Positions 32,990 through 42,266 of a DNA stretch of 64,000 nucleotides are shown piece after piece; the stretch's first letter is position 1; each line of letters starts with the position of its first letter. This stretch comes from Flaviramulus multivorans. GTDB taxonomy: Bacteria > Bacteroidota > Bacteroidia > Flavobacteriales > Flavobacteriaceae. Position numbers and translations under genes: made by a program. The stretch covers positions 725,977 through 789,976 of the forward strand of contig NZ_JAKKDV010000001.1 in NCBI RefSeq assembly GCF_021728415.1, read 5' to 3'. The notes beneath the pieces are model-generated. The model was not told the origin of the DNA, ran no database searches, and saw only the letters and a list, made by a program, of their open reading frames with translations.

Positions 32990-34567
32990 TTAAACGTAAT
33001 GTTCGTTTACTAATTCAATTACACTTTCTACAGTTGGTACTTTTGCAACTCTCACATCCTTAAAATGTTTTTTTGCTTCGGAAGCCGTAGTTTCTCCAAT
33101 ACAAAATGCTATCACTTCATTATGATTACTTCTCACAAAACTTTCAACTGTTGACGGACTATAAAACATAACACTTTCAACAGAATCACCTACTTTAATG
33201 CCATCATACTTAGTTTCATAAGCTACAACTTCATTAACTTTAATATGGTTTTCGGTCAATATATAAGGAAGTGCATCTAGCCTTATATCGCTACAAAAAT
33301 ACGTCACCTCAGTTCCATCAATATAATCAACTAAATATTCCGCCAAGGCTTTCGCATTTTTTTCAGCGTGTTTTACTTTTCCTATTTTTTGCTCGACCAG
33401 TCGTTTTGTTCTTCTACCTACGCAATAAATATTTTTAAATTGTAATTCGATGGCTGAATAGTTTGTAACTAAAGATTCAACGGCATTTTTACTGGTAATA
33501 ATAACATTCTGAATTTCATTTTTAAGAAAACGAGGATGAATTCTATTAAGGCTTATTTTTATAAAGTCTGAACTTTCAGCAACCACCTTTTCGTGAAATA
33601 ATAAGCGTTGACTTTCTGTTAATGATTTGGTAGAATATACATTTGTTTTCTTTGTTTGATTTTTAATAGTATCCATCAAGCGTTTGCCACCTCTCTCAAT
33701 AACAAAATTTGCACAATATTGAGCCATATCTGTATGTTCACCAAGTTTTTTTACTCTGGTAACATCAATTCTTTTAGAACCATCAGTACTTAATAAAACA
33801 CCTTTAAAATGTATTTCCTCGTTTTTTATGTAAGCAAGAGCACCAATAGGAGCCGTACATCCACCTTCTAGCTTATTTAAAAACTCGCGCTCAATAGTAG
33901 TGCAGATTTCGGTTTCTTCATGATTTAATTCTTTACAAATGGCTCTAGTTTCTTCGTCTTCTTCTAAAGCTGTAATCATAATAGCACCTTGTGCTGGGGA
34001 AGGAATCATCCAATCTAAATTAATGGCTTCTTCAGGTCTTAACCCAATACGACCAATGCCAGCAGCTGCAAAAATAGCACCATTCCAATTGTCGTTATCT
34101 TCGAGTTTTTGTAAGCGCGAATTAACATTACCACGTAAATCTACAACGGTATGCGTTGGATATCTGTTTAACCATTGTGCGCGTCTTCGTAAACTTCCAG
34201 TAGCAATTACCGCTTTTTTGGCACTTAAAAACTCCTCATTATTTTTATAAACCAAAGTATCATTTACGTTTCCACGTTTTAAAACGGCAGCTTGTACAAT
34301 ACCCTTTGGTAAAATGGTTGGAACATCTTTAAGTGAATGAACTGCAATATCAATATCATAGTTTAACATGGCAATATCCAGGGTTCTGGTAAAAATGCCC
34401 GTTATTCCTAGCTCATAAAGGGGTTTATCTAAAACTAAATCTCCAGTGGATTTTACAGGAACAAGTTCCGTTTTATGCCCTAAATTTTCAAGTTGACTTT
34501 GTACTATTTTGGCTTGCCATAGTGCTAGTTCACTATCGCGAGTACCAATTCTTATAGGTTTAGACAT
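32990..34567 (-). CDS. hemC: Hydroxymethylbilane synthase fused to uroporphyrinogen-III synthase
   Basis: One 525-residue chain seems to carry two consecutive pathway enzymes. Residues 1-305 are Hem[16 protein letters not shown] at the start, HSLKDVPT near 77-84, the RGNVNSRL loop near 145 and GGCTAPIGA with Cys237, which should hold the dipyrromethane cofactor. Residues about 310-525 are HemD-like: weak in sequence but with the family landmarks [28 protein letters not shown] and [11 protein letters not shown]. The fusion would hand the unstable hydroxymethylbilane directly to the cyclising domain. It overlaps hemA by eight bases. Confidence 0.93.
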   Translation of the reverse strand: MSKPIRIGTRDSELALWQAKIVQSQLENLGHKTELVPVKSTGDLVLDKPLYELGITGIFTRTLDIAMLNYDIDIAVHSLKDVPTILPKGIVQAAVLKRGNVNDTLVYKNNEEFLSAKKAVIATGSLRRRAQWLNRYPTHTVVDLRGNVNSRLQKLEDNDNWNGAIFAAAGIGRIGLRPEEAINLDWMIPSPAQGAIMITALEEDEETRAICKELNHEETEICTTIEREFLNKLEGGCTAPIGALAYIKNEEIHFKGVLLSTDGSKRIDVTRVKKLGEHTDMAQYCANFVIERGGKRLMDTIKNQTKKTNVYSTKSLTESQRLLFHEKVVAESSDFIKISLNRIHPRFLKNEIQNVIITSKNAVESLVTNYSAIELQFKNIYCVGRRTKRLVEQKIGKVKHAEKNAKALAEYLVDYIDGTEVTYFCSDIRLDALPYILTENHIKVNEVVAYETKYDGIKVGDSVESVMFYSPSTVESFVRSNHNEVIAFCIGETTASEAKKHFKDVRVAKVPTVESVIELVNEHYV

Positions 34568-35819
34568 TTGTTTTTGGTTCTAACTGAAACACTTTTTTTA
34601 TTAGTTCCAGACTATCATCTGTGGAAACACTTTCATCTTTTAAATGATGTGCAAAATGATTTGTTATCTTTTGAATGATTTTGTTGCTAATTATTTCCGC
34701 TTGAGCTTCATTAAAATCAGCATTTTTCTTGCGTTGAGTTTCTAATTCGGCCGAAGCAAAATCAGCAAGTTTATGTTTTAAAGCTTTTATGGTAGGCGCG
34801 AACTTTCTGGTTTCTAACCACTGATTAAACTCGGCTTTTACTTCCTCTATAATCGATTCTGCTAAAGGAATATGTGCTTTTCGAGCTTCTAAAGTTTCAT
34901 CGGTAATTTTAGATAAGTGGTCAAGGTGCAAAAGCGAAACATTGTCTAGTTCCTCTACATCTTCATTTACATTTTTAGGAATGGATAAATCTAAAATTAA
35001 AAGGGGCTTTTTTGTTTGGATAATATGTTTATCAATAGTAGGTCTGTGAGCACCTGTAGCTACAATTAAAATATCCGAATGGCTTATTTCTTCTTGTAAA
35101 TTAGCATAATCTTTAACCAATAAATTAAACTTTCCAGCAATTTGCTCCGCTTTATCTTTAGTTCTATTTATCAAAGTGATGTGTTCATTTTTAGTATGTT
35201 TCACTAAATTTTCACAAGTATTTCGGCCTATTTTACCAGTTCCAAACAGTAAAATATTTTTATTGGTAACATCCTGTACAGTATTTAAGATGTATTGAAC
35301 GGATGCAAACGATACAGATGTTGCGCCAGAAGAAATTTCGGTTTCATTTTTAATACGTTTACTGGCTTGAATTACTACATTTACTAAGCGTTCAGTAAAA
35401 TGATTAAGTAAACCATGCTTTTTTGAAATACGAGCACTTGTTTTTAACTGGCTTATAATTTCAAAATCACCAAGAATTTGACTGTCTAAACCCGAACCTA
35501 CACGAAACATATGAGCGATGGCGTCGTTGTTTTTATAAATGTAAGCTACCTCTTGAAACTCTTCAACAGTACCGGTGGTATTATCGCATAGTAGTTGAAT
35601 AAGCTGAAAAGGGTGTTGGGCAAATCCATAGATTTCAGTACGGTTACAAGTAGAAGTTACCACCAAGCTTTCAATACCATTTTCTTTGGCTTGATTTAAT
35701 AGATTTAACTTAGAAGCATCATCTAAACTAAAATGCCCACGTATATCTGCATCGGCTTTTTTATAACTTAAACCAATGGCGTAAAAGTAGTTACTACGTG
35801 ATATATTGTACTTCTGCAT
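34560..35819 (-). CDS. hemA: Glutamyl-tRNA reductase
   Basis: First committed step of C5-pathway heme synthesis, reducing glutamyl-tRNA to glutamate-1-semialdehyde. I start at the ATG at 35819 (MQKYNISRSNYFYAIGLSY), because this matches the family start; an in-frame ATG at 35861 would add 14 hydrophobic residues. The 419-residue protein has the nucleophilic cysteine in TSTCNRTEIYG (Cys58), the NADPH domain with FGTGKIGRNTCENL near 178, and a C-terminal dimerisation helix. hemL, the next enzyme, is not in the window. It heads the minus-strand heme operon. Confidence 0.94.
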   Translation of the reverse strand: MQKYNISRSNYFYAIGLSYKKADADIRGHFSLDDASKLNLLNQAKENGIESLVVTSTCNRTEIYGFAQHPFQLIQLLCDNTTGTVEEFQEVAYIYKNNDAIAHMFRVGSGLDSQILGDFEIISQLKTSARISKKHGLLNHFTERLVNVVIQASKRIKNETEISSGATSVSFASVQYILNTVQDVTNKNILLFGTGKIGRNTCENLVKHTKNEHITLINRTKDKAEQIAGKFNLLVKDYANLQEEISHSDILIVATGAHRPTIDKHIIQTKKPLLILDLSIPKNVNEDVEELDNVSLLHLDHLSKITDETLEARKAHIPLAESIIEEVKAEFNQWLETRKFAPTIKALKHKLADFASAELETQRKKNADFNEAQAEIISNKIIQKITNHFAHHLKDESVSTDDSLELIKKVFQLEPKTNV

Positions 35820-35942
35820 TCTGATATCTGAAATGTTGAACAAAAATATAGGGATACTCATAAAAAAAATAACGCTGAAAGAACTTTTAGTATCGTTTTA
35901 AGTTTTTTAATTAGTTTTTATTTAAATCAATGATAAATGTCA

Positions 35943-35950
35943 TATTTTTG
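35943..35950 (+). promoter_or_regulatory. -7 element of the PchR-like regulator gene
   Basis: TATTTTTG matches TAnnTTTG. A start near 35955 would leave a leader of about 50 bases that contains the dyad at 35980-35998. The -33 position reads TTTA rather than TTTG. Confidence 0.5.
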
Positions 35951-35979
35951 CACTAAAATCAACGGGTTTGGTAAAATCT

Positions 35980-35998
35980 ATTTAGAACGAATCTAAAT
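35980..35998. promoter_or_regulatory. 19-base dyad, candidate iron-type operator
   Basis: ATTTAGA and TCTAAAT surround five bases (ACGAA). Size and symmetry resemble a Fur-type box, and the context (PchR-like regulator, heme genes) would suit iron control. It ends nine bases before the regulator's ATG and lies downstream of its -7 element, a road-block position. The binding protein is not established. Confidence 0.45.
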
Positions 35999-36007
35999 AA
36001 ATGACAT

Positions 36008-36907
36008 ATGAACAACTCTGAAAGCTTACAAAAAAATATCGCTCAAAGTTCTTTTAATGAATCAAAAATAGATGATGGTTTTTTGGTTTTGACTTATAAG
36101 AATGATGAAAGTGTGTCACAAAGTATTGTAAAAGAAATAAATAGCGATTACATTCAATTTCATTTTTGTGTAAAAGGATGTTGTAAATTTATTTTTAACG
36201 AAGGGCGTTACACTCTTAATATTCTTGAAGAAAACTCACTTTTACTTTATAATCCGCAGCGCGATTTACCTATAAATCTTCAAATAGACCCTAATTCATG
36301 GATAGTTTCCATTTTAATTTCCATTAAAAAATTTCATGGTTTATTTTCTAACGAAGCTGGTTACATTTCATTTTTAAGTGACGATAATAAAGACAAAAAA
36401 TATTATAAAGATGGTGTTATATCGCCATCTATGGCTATTGTACTTAATCAAGTTATCAATTACAATTTAAATCAGTCTATTAAAAACTTATATTTTAAAG
36501 GAAAAGCATACGAGCTGTTAAGTTTATATTTTAATAGAAGTGAAGATGCCGATATTGAACAATGTCCTTTTTTGGTTGATGAAACCAATGTTATTAAAAT
36601 TAGGAAAGCAAAAGACATTATAATTAATCGGATGGCTGAACCACCAAGTTTACAAGAACTGGCTGATGAAATTGGATTAAATTTAAAAAAGCTAAAAGAA
36701 GGCTTTAAGCAAATTTATGGCGATTCGGTTTTTAGTTTTTTATTTGATTACAAAATGGAAGTTGCCAGAAAGTTATTGGAAGCGGGTAATGATAATGTAA
36801 ACGAAGTAGGGCTTAAAGTTGGTTACAGTACTTCAAGTCATTTTATTGCAGCATTTAAAAAGAAATATGGCACGACACCAAAGAAATATATTATGTCATT
36901 AAATTAA
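36008..36907 (+). CDS. AraC-family regulator, PchR-like
   Basis: A 299-residue transcription factor. Residues about 1-190 form an effector-binding part without a clear cupin motif; residues 195-299 form the double helix-turn-helix domain (PPSLQELADEIGLNLKKLKE, then NEVGLKVGYSTSSHFIAAFK and the KKYGTTPKKYI end). The KKLKEGFKQIYG segment is that of PchR-like activators, which in Pseudomonas respond to ferric siderophore. It is divergent from hemA across 188 bases (to the chosen hemA start) and precedes the peptide gene and hemH, so it may adjust heme or iron genes. Confidence 0.88.
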   Translation: MNNSESLQKNIAQSSFNESKIDDGFLVLTYKNDESVSQSIVKEINSDYIQFHFCVKGCCKFIFNEGRYTLNILEENSLLLYNPQRDLPINLQIDPNSWIVSILISIKKFHGLFSNEAGYISFLSDDNKDKKYYKDGVISPSMAIVLNQVINYNLNQSIKNLYFKGKAYELLSLYFNRSEDADIEQCPFLVDETNVIKIRKAKDIIINRMAEPPSLQELADEIGLNLKKLKEGFKQIYGDSVFSFLFDYKMEVARKLLEAGNDNVNEVGLKVGYSTSSHFIAAFKKKYGTTPKKYIMSLN

Positions 36908-36926
36908 TATTTTTAGTCTTAAAAAC

Positions 36927-37097
36927 ATGAAATATTTAACTCCAGAAATTGAAGCTTTATCTAAAAACATCAACACTAAATCGTTGGCTCGTACGAATGT
37001 TTCTTGTGGCATTTTTCAAGATTGTGATTACAATGAAGAACGCCCTAAATTATTTCAAGAACTTCAAGAGGAGAAAGCAACTGAATCTGAAGATTGA
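36927..37097 (+). CDS. Small 56-residue protein between the regulator and hemH
   Basis: A frame not covered by larger ORFs: ATG at 36927, TGA ending at 37097, beginning MKYLTPEIEALSKNINTKSL and continuing with VSCGIFQDCDYNEERPKLFQ. It has two cysteines six residues apart, an acidic C-terminus and no membrane segment. It is 19 bases behind the regulator stop and 24 bases ahead of the hemH start, on the same strand, so it would be translated from the same mRNA. I do not recognise the family. The non-random composition and tight spacing favour a real gene, perhaps a heme- or iron-binding peptide, which is a guess from context. Confidence 0.6.
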   Translation: MKYLTPEIEALSKNINTKSLARTNVSCGIFQDCDYNEERPKLFQELQEEKATESED

Positions 37098-37121
37098 TTA
37101 AAAAAATTGTTCAAATTGAAT

Positions 37122-38156
37122 ATGAAAAAAGGAATTTTACTAGTAAATCTTGGGTCACCAGATAGTCCAGAACCCAAAGATGTAAAAAAGTATTTAGGGG
37201 AGTTTTTAATGGACGAGCGTGTTATCGATATCCCGTTGGCAGCCAGAACAGCGCTTGTAAAAGGCATTATTTTAAATACGCGCCCAAAGCAATCGGCAAA
37301 AGCCTATAAAAAAATATGGTGGGACGAAGGGTCTCCTTTAATTGTACTATCAGAACGATTACAAAATAAAATACAAAAGGAAGTTGAATACCCTGTGGCT
37401 TTAGCCATGCGTTATGGAAGTATGACCATAAAAAAAGGACTTGAAGAATTGGTAGATAAAGGGGTTGAAGAGGTTTTATTATTTCCGCTATATCCACAAT
37501 TTGCTATGGCGACTACTGAAACCATTACGGTGTTAACCGAAGAATTACGCCAGCAACATTTCCCAAACTTAAAGATTGAATCGGTTCCTGCGTTTTATAA
37601 CAAACCTGACTATATTGAAGTACTTTCAAACTCCATAAAAAATCATCTGAAAGACAAAAACTATGAGCATTTATTGTTCTCATATCATGGTATTCCTGAG
37701 CGTCATATTCGAAAAAGTGATATTACTAAATCACATTGCAAAATAAATAACAGTTGTTGTGTTACCCCAAGTAAAGCACACGAGTTTTGTTATAGGCATC
37801 AATGTTTAGAAGTTACTAGATTGGTTGCTGAAAAACTTCAACTTAAAGAAGGGACATATTCAACATCTTTTCAATCACGATTAGGTTTCGATCCATGGTT
37901 GTTGCCTTATACCGATAGAACTATTGAGCGTTTAGGAAAACAAGGCATAAAAAACATGGCTATAGTTACACCTGCTTTTGTGAGCGATTGTTTAGAAACA
38001 TTAGAAGAAATTGCCATGGAAGGCGCAGAGCTTTTCCATGAAGTAGGCGGAAAAGAATTCACAACCGTTCCTTGTTTAAATGATGATGATGCCTTTGTGA
38101 ATTTATTATCAAAATGGATTAATACTTGGGCAAAAGAATCAGTTGAAATAAGTTAG
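37122..38156 (+). CDS. hemH: Ferrochelatase
   Basis: Inserts ferrous iron into protoporphyrin or coproporphyrin IX. The ATG at 37122 gives MKKGILLVNLGSPDSPEP, the family start; a TTG at 37107 is rejected. The 344 residues include LLFSYHGIPERHIRKSD with the metal-binding histidine near 183-199, the CCVTPSKAHEFCYRHQC cysteine-rich stretch near 210-226 and FQSRLGFDPWLLPYTD near 246-261, and EIAMEGAELFHEVGG near 296-310. It is followed three bases later by hemJ, which supplies its substrate. Confidence 0.97.
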   Translation: MKKGILLVNLGSPDSPEPKDVKKYLGEFLMDERVIDIPLAARTALVKGIILNTRPKQSAKAYKKIWWDEGSPLIVLSERLQNKIQKEVEYPVALAMRYGSMTIKKGLEELVDKGVEEVLLFPLYPQFAMATTETITVLTEELRQQHFPNLKIESVPAFYNKPDYIEVLSNSIKNHLKDKNYEHLLFSYHGIPERHIRKSDITKSHCKINNSCCVTPSKAHEFCYRHQCLEVTRLVAEKLQLKEGTYSTSFQSRLGFDPWLLPYTDRTIERLGKQGIKNMAIVTPAFVSDCLETLEEIAMEGAELFHEVGGKEFTTVPCLNDDDAFVNLLSKWINTWAKESVEIS

Positions 38157-38159
38157 CTT

Positions 38160-38708
38160 ATGGAATTTTACCCTTATATAAAGTCGTTTCACCTTATTTT
38201 TGTCATTACCTGGTTTGCCGGCTTATTTTATATTCCAAGACTATTTGTGTATCAAATTGAAGCATTTCATAAACCATCTCCAGAAAAAGAAATTTTAGGA
38301 AAGCAACTTAAATTAATGGCTAAACGGTTGTGGTATATTATTACATGGCCATCAGCCATTTTAGCAACTGGGTTTGCTATTTGGTTGCTTGTTTTACAAC
38401 CTTATTGGTTGCAACAACCTTGGATGCATGTAAAATTAACCTTTGTAGTTTTATTAATTATTTATCACTTAAAAACCCATCAATATTTTAAGCAGTTACA
38501 AAACGATGTGGTTGTAAAATCATCAAATTTTATGCGTATTTGGAATGAAGGCGCCACTTTTATTCTTTTTGCCGTGGTGTTTTTGGTAGTTTTAAAAAGC
38601 GCTATTAATTGGGTTTGGGGGATTGTAGGTATTTTGATTCTAGGAATTTTGCTCATGTTAGGATTTAAAATTTATAAAAACATCCGAAATAAAAACCCTG
38701 AAGCTTAA
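38160..38708 (+). CDS. hemJ: Protoporphyrinogen oxidase HemJ
   Basis: A 182-residue membrane protein with four helices that oxidises protoporphyrinogen IX to protoporphyrin IX in bacteria lacking HemG and HemY. The N-terminal signature KSFHLIFVITWFAGLFYIPR holds the conserved histidine and the W-x-AG-x-FY-x-PR block, and HVKLTFVVLLIIYHLKT lies in the middle. The gene begins three bases after hemH, as expected for the last two steps of the pathway. The C-terminus is less conserved and basic. Confidence 0.92.
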   Translation: MEFYPYIKSFHLIFVITWFAGLFYIPRLFVYQIEAFHKPSPEKEILGKQLKLMAKRLWYIITWPSAILATGFAIWLLVLQPYWLQQPWMHVKLTFVVLLIIYHLKTHQYFKQLQNDVVVKSSNFMRIWNEGATFILFAVVFLVVLKSAINWVWGIVGILILGILLMLGFKIYKNIRNKNPEA

Positions 38709-38759
38709 TCCATAAAAATTGGTTTGATTATTGCTATATTTAAGGCATTAATCGTTTAA

Positions 38760-40217
38760 ATGAAAATAAAGAAACTTTCTTTACGAACGCGCATTTTTCT
38801 TGCCATGATACTTTTGGTGTTACTGGGTTCTGTACTAATTTCGGCTGTAGCAATCTATCAGTATAAAGAACAAAGTGAAGACTACCACAGAGGGCGATTA
38901 GAACGTAAGGAGGAAAATATTCAAACCCACCTAAAGCGTGTTTTAAATGGCAGACAAAATACTTGGGAAGTAAAAACCGAGAATATTCCATTAATTTTCA
39001 AGGAGGAAATTTATAATATAGCCGACATTCATAAACTGCAAATAAATTTATACGATTTAGAAGGGAATTTACTTATTTCTTCCAAAGCAGGATTACAAAA
39101 TTATGCGGCTGAAAAGTGTTTAACGCCAACGGTTTTAAATGCCATTACCAATACAGCAATACATCGATATGTAGATAAACACCAAGAAAATGGTGAAATT
39201 TTCCAGTCTTCATACACTATTATTACCGACCAAAAATCGAAAGCTTTAGCCATACTAAATTTACCTTATTTAGAAAAGGATGATTTTCTTGAAAAAGAGC
39301 TAGAAGAATTTTTAACTCGGATGGGTTATGCATTTATGTTGGTTTTACTCATGGCAATTGCCATTGCATTTTGGCTTTCAAAATACATTACAAAATCGTT
39401 AAAAACCATAAGCGATAAAATGAACACAACACGTTTAGAAAAGCGTAATGAAAAAATTGACATAGATGATACCAGTGAAGAGATTTCGGCTTTAGTAAAT
39501 TCATATAATAGTATGATTGACGAGCTTGAAGAAAGTGCAGTACAATTAGCTAAAAGCGAGCGTGAGCAAGCTTGGAGAGAAATGGCAAAACAAGTGGCAC
39601 ACGAAATTAAAAACCCGCTAACACCTATGCGTTTGACTGTGCAAAACTTCCAACGAAAGTTTAATCCTGAAGACGAAAATATCCATACCAAAGTTAATGA
39701 GTATAGTAAAACACTCATTCAACAAATAGATACTATGAGCTCTATTGCTTCGGCATTTTCAAATTTCGCAAAAATGCCTGCGCAACAAAACGAAACCTTA
39801 AATGTGGTTAAAATTGTAAAATTGGCATTGGATATTTTTAATGAAGATTATATCATATTTAAAGCCGACGCTGACGAAATAATTGCAAAGTTTGACAGAA
39901 CACAGCTTATACGCGTAGTGACAAACTTGGTTAAAAATGGTATTCAATCCATACCCGATGATAGAATACCAAAAATTACGGTTAATGTTGAAACCTTTGA
40001 AAACAATGTGGTAATAACAGTGGCTGATAACGGTTCTGGAATTTTAGAAGAAAACTTCAATAAAGTATTCGAGCCTAAATTTACTACAAAAACAAGTGGT
40101 ATGGGACTCGGCTTAGCTATGGTAAAAAACATTGTAGAAACGCATAAGGGGAGCATTACTTTTACATCGATAAAAAATAAAGGCACATCCTTTAAAGTTG
40201 TTTTTCCTAAGCAATAG
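38760..40217 (+). CDS. Membrane sensor histidine kinase (NtrY-like)
   Basis: A 485-residue kinase with two membrane segments at about 11-33 and 190-206, a periplasmic sensor domain between them, a HAMP linker, then HisKA with the phosphoacceptor His281 in VAHEIKNPLTPMRL and a HATPase domain with NLVKNGIQSIP (N box), VADNGSGI (G1) and TSGMGLGLAMV (G2). The partner response regulator is not adjacent. It follows hemJ by 51 bases, and a link to heme or redox status is possible but not shown. Confidence 0.93.
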   Translation: MKIKKLSLRTRIFLAMILLVLLGSVLISAVAIYQYKEQSEDYHRGRLERKEENIQTHLKRVLNGRQNTWEVKTENIPLIFKEEIYNIADIHKLQINLYDLEGNLLISSKAGLQNYAAEKCLTPTVLNAITNTAIHRYVDKHQENGEIFQSSYTIITDQKSKALAILNLPYLEKDDFLEKELEEFLTRMGYAFMLVLLMAIAIAFWLSKYITKSLKTISDKMNTTRLEKRNEKIDIDDTSEEISALVNSYNSMIDELEESAVQLAKSEREQAWREMAKQVAHEIKNPLTPMRLTVQNFQRKFNPEDENIHTKVNEYSKTLIQQIDTMSSIASAFSNFAKMPAQQNETLNVVKIVKLALDIFNEDYIIFKADADEIIAKFDRTQLIRVVTNLVKNGIQSIPDDRIPKITVNVETFENNVVITVADNGSGILEENFNKVFEPKFTTKTSGMGLGLAMVKNIVETHKGSITFTSIKNKGTSFKVVFPKQ

Positions 40218-40293
40218 TAATTAACGAGTTAATAATCTTTTAATTTTTTATAAATTTAAGAGTTAAACGCTATTCCCATTAAGTTTAGGAACG

Positions 40294-41427
40294 ATGAAAA
40301 TTAGCAGAAGAACATTCAACACAAAATTAGCTGGTGGATTGCTTGGAGTATCTTTATTATCTAAGTCTGCTTTGGCATATAATTTTGATAAAAAAAATCA
40401 AAGAAAATTAGGAGTTGCTCTCGTTGGTTTAGGAGGTTATAGCAAATGGCAATTAGCTCCGGCACTATTAGATACTAAATATTGTTATTTAGCAGGTATT
40501 GTTACTGGTACACCATCAAAAGGAAAAGAATGGATGCGAACCTATAACATCCCAAAAGAAAATGTCTATAATTACGATAATTTTGATGAGATTGCTAAAA
40601 ACAGTGCTATAGATATAGTTTATGTGGTGTTACCCAACAGTATGCATGCCGATTTTAGCATTCGAGCAGCAAAGGCAGGTAAGCATGTAATTTGTGAAAA
40701 ACCAATGGCGGTTAGTGTTGCAGAATGTGATGCTATTATAAATGCTTGTAATAAGGCAGGTGTAAAATTAAGTGTTGGATATCGTATGCAGTCCGATCCT
40801 TATACGAATGAGGTTAAACGTTTAGTAAAAGAAAAGCCATTTGGCACCGTGCAGTACGTGTCTTCCGATGCTGGGTATTATTCTGGTGGTAATCCCAACC
40901 AGTGGCGGTTAAACAAAAAACTGTCTGGTGGTGGAGCTTTAGTAAACATGGGTGTTTATGCCATTCAAAGTAATATTTATGGTACAGGAACAAACCCTAT
41001 ATCCGTGTCTGCTCAAGAGTTTAGTACTAGACCAGAGTATTTTAAAGACACCGATGAGACTATAACAGCACAAATGCAATTTCCTAATGGAGCCGTTGGC
41101 AATTTATTTACTTCTCATAACGCTAACGCAAATAGGCTTTTTGTAAGTTTTAAAAGTGGTTGGGTAGAGCTGAATCCGTGTCATAGTTATGGACCTCTAG
41201 CAGGACGAACTTCTGAGGGCAGAGGCATTAGCTTTCCACATCGAAGTCAGCAATTGATTCAAATGGACGATTTTGCGAAACATATTTTAACAGGAAGCAC
41301 TAACTTTGCTCCAGGTGAAATGGGTAAACGTGATATGATTATTGTTGAAGCCATTTACAAATCGATAAAAGAAGGCGGAAAAACAATTCCATTAAATTTA
41401 GGCAACATGGGTATTGTTAGCATATAG
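40294..41427 (+). CDS. Gfo/Idh/MocA family oxidoreductase with Tat-like signal
   Basis: A 377-residue NAD(P)-dependent sugar or polyol dehydrogenase-like protein. The N-terminus ISRRTFNTKLAGGLLGVSL has the twin-arginine motif and a hydrophobic core, so the protein is probably exported folded to the periplasm. The Rossmann motif VALVGLGGYSKWQLAPAL lies near 40-58, the EKPMAV hinge near 132 and the GG-ALVNMGVYAIQ segment near 211. It is similar to glucose-fructose oxidoreductase-like secreted members. Substrate unknown. It stands alone between the kinase and the crotonase gene. Confidence 0.9.
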   Translation: MKISRRTFNTKLAGGLLGVSLLSKSALAYNFDKKNQRKLGVALVGLGGYSKWQLAPALLDTKYCYLAGIVTGTPSKGKEWMRTYNIPKENVYNYDNFDEIAKNSAIDIVYVVLPNSMHADFSIRAAKAGKHVICEKPMAVSVAECDAIINACNKAGVKLSVGYRMQSDPYTNEVKRLVKEKPFGTVQYVSSDAGYYSGGNPNQWRLNKKLSGGGALVNMGVYAIQSNIYGTGTNPISVSAQEFSTRPEYFKDTDETITAQMQFPNGAVGNLFTSHNANANRLFVSFKSGWVELNPCHSYGPLAGRTSEGRGISFPHRSQQLIQMDDFAKHILTGSTNFAPGEMGKRDMIIVEAIYKSIKEGGKTIPLNLGNMGIVSI

Positions 41428-41474
41428 TTTTCAAAAAAACATTTAACTAAAAAAGGATTTTATTAAACTAAACT

Positions 41475-42257
41475 ATGAATTACAATAACATTCTATCAGA
41501 AGCAAACAACGGTATTACTACTATTACTATCAATCGACCAAACAAATTAAACGCTTTAAATAAAGAGACCATTGAAGAATTGCACGATGCTTTTGATGAA
41601 GCCAATGCTGATAAAAACACGAAGGTTATTATAGTAACCGGAAGAGGCGAAAAGGCTTTTGTTGCAGGGGCAGACATAAGTGAGTTTGCAGATTTTGATG
41701 TAAAAGAAGGCGCTCGATTAGCTGCAAAAGGACAAGAATTGTTGTTTGATTTTGTTGAAAATTTATCTACACCTGTTATGGCGGCAGTAAATGGATTTGC
41801 TTTAGGTGGCGGACTCGAATTAGCCATGGCTTGCCATTTTAGAGTAGCCAGCGATAATGCAAAACTAGGTCTTCCTGAGGTATCGTTAGGGGTTATTCCT
41901 GGGTATGGCGGTACGCAGCGTTTACCACAATTAGTTGGTAAAGGGCGTGCTATGGAAATGATTATGACAGCAGGCATGATTGATGCTACAACCGCTTTAA
42001 ACTACGGGTTAGTAAACCATGTAACCACGCAAGACGAGTTACTACCACTTTGCGAAAAAATAGCCTATAAAATTTCTAATAACTCTTCGGTTGCAATACG
42101 TGGTGCTATTAAAGCCATAAATGCCAATTATAAAGATGGTGTAGATGGTTTTAAAGTTGAGATTAAACAATTTGGAAAGTGCTTTGGTACTGAAGATTTT
42201 AAAGAAGGTACAACGGCGTTTTTACAAAAAAGAAAAGCTGATTTTCCTGGAAAATAA
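41475..42257 (+). CDS. Enoyl-CoA hydratase/isomerase (crotonase family)
   Basis: A 260-residue crotonase-fold enzyme. The oxyanion-hole segments are VAGADISEFADFD near 63-75 (A-G-A-D-I) and NGFALGGGLELAMACHFRVA near 103-122, and PEVSLGVIPGYGGTQRLPQL near 131-150 carries both catalytic glutamates' region (E in GLELAM and E in LPEVSLGV). It probably hydrates short or medium enoyl-CoA in beta-oxidation or fermentation-type metabolism. It is monocistronic in this window, closing against a convergent gene ten bases away. Confidence 0.93.
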   Translation: MNYNNILSEANNGITTITINRPNKLNALNKETIEELHDAFDEANADKNTKVIIVTGRGEKAFVAGADISEFADFDVKEGARLAAKGQELLFDFVENLSTPVMAAVNGFALGGGLELAMACHFRVASDNAKLGLPEVSLGVIPGYGGTQRLPQLVGKGRAMEMIMTAGMIDATTALNYGLVNHVTTQDELLPLCEKIAYKISNNSSVAIRGAIKAINANYKDGVDGFKVEIKQFGKCFGTEDFKEGTTAFLQKRKADFPGK

Positions 42258-42266
42258 GGGATGTTT

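Noticed and set aside
35820-35861. Upstream ATG for hemA
   Set aside because: The extra 14 residues are not family-like; kept only as an alternative.
41480-41977. A 165-codon minus-strand frame opposite the crotonase gene
   Set aside because: It mirrors a well-supported gene with full motifs and has no promoter or known domain.
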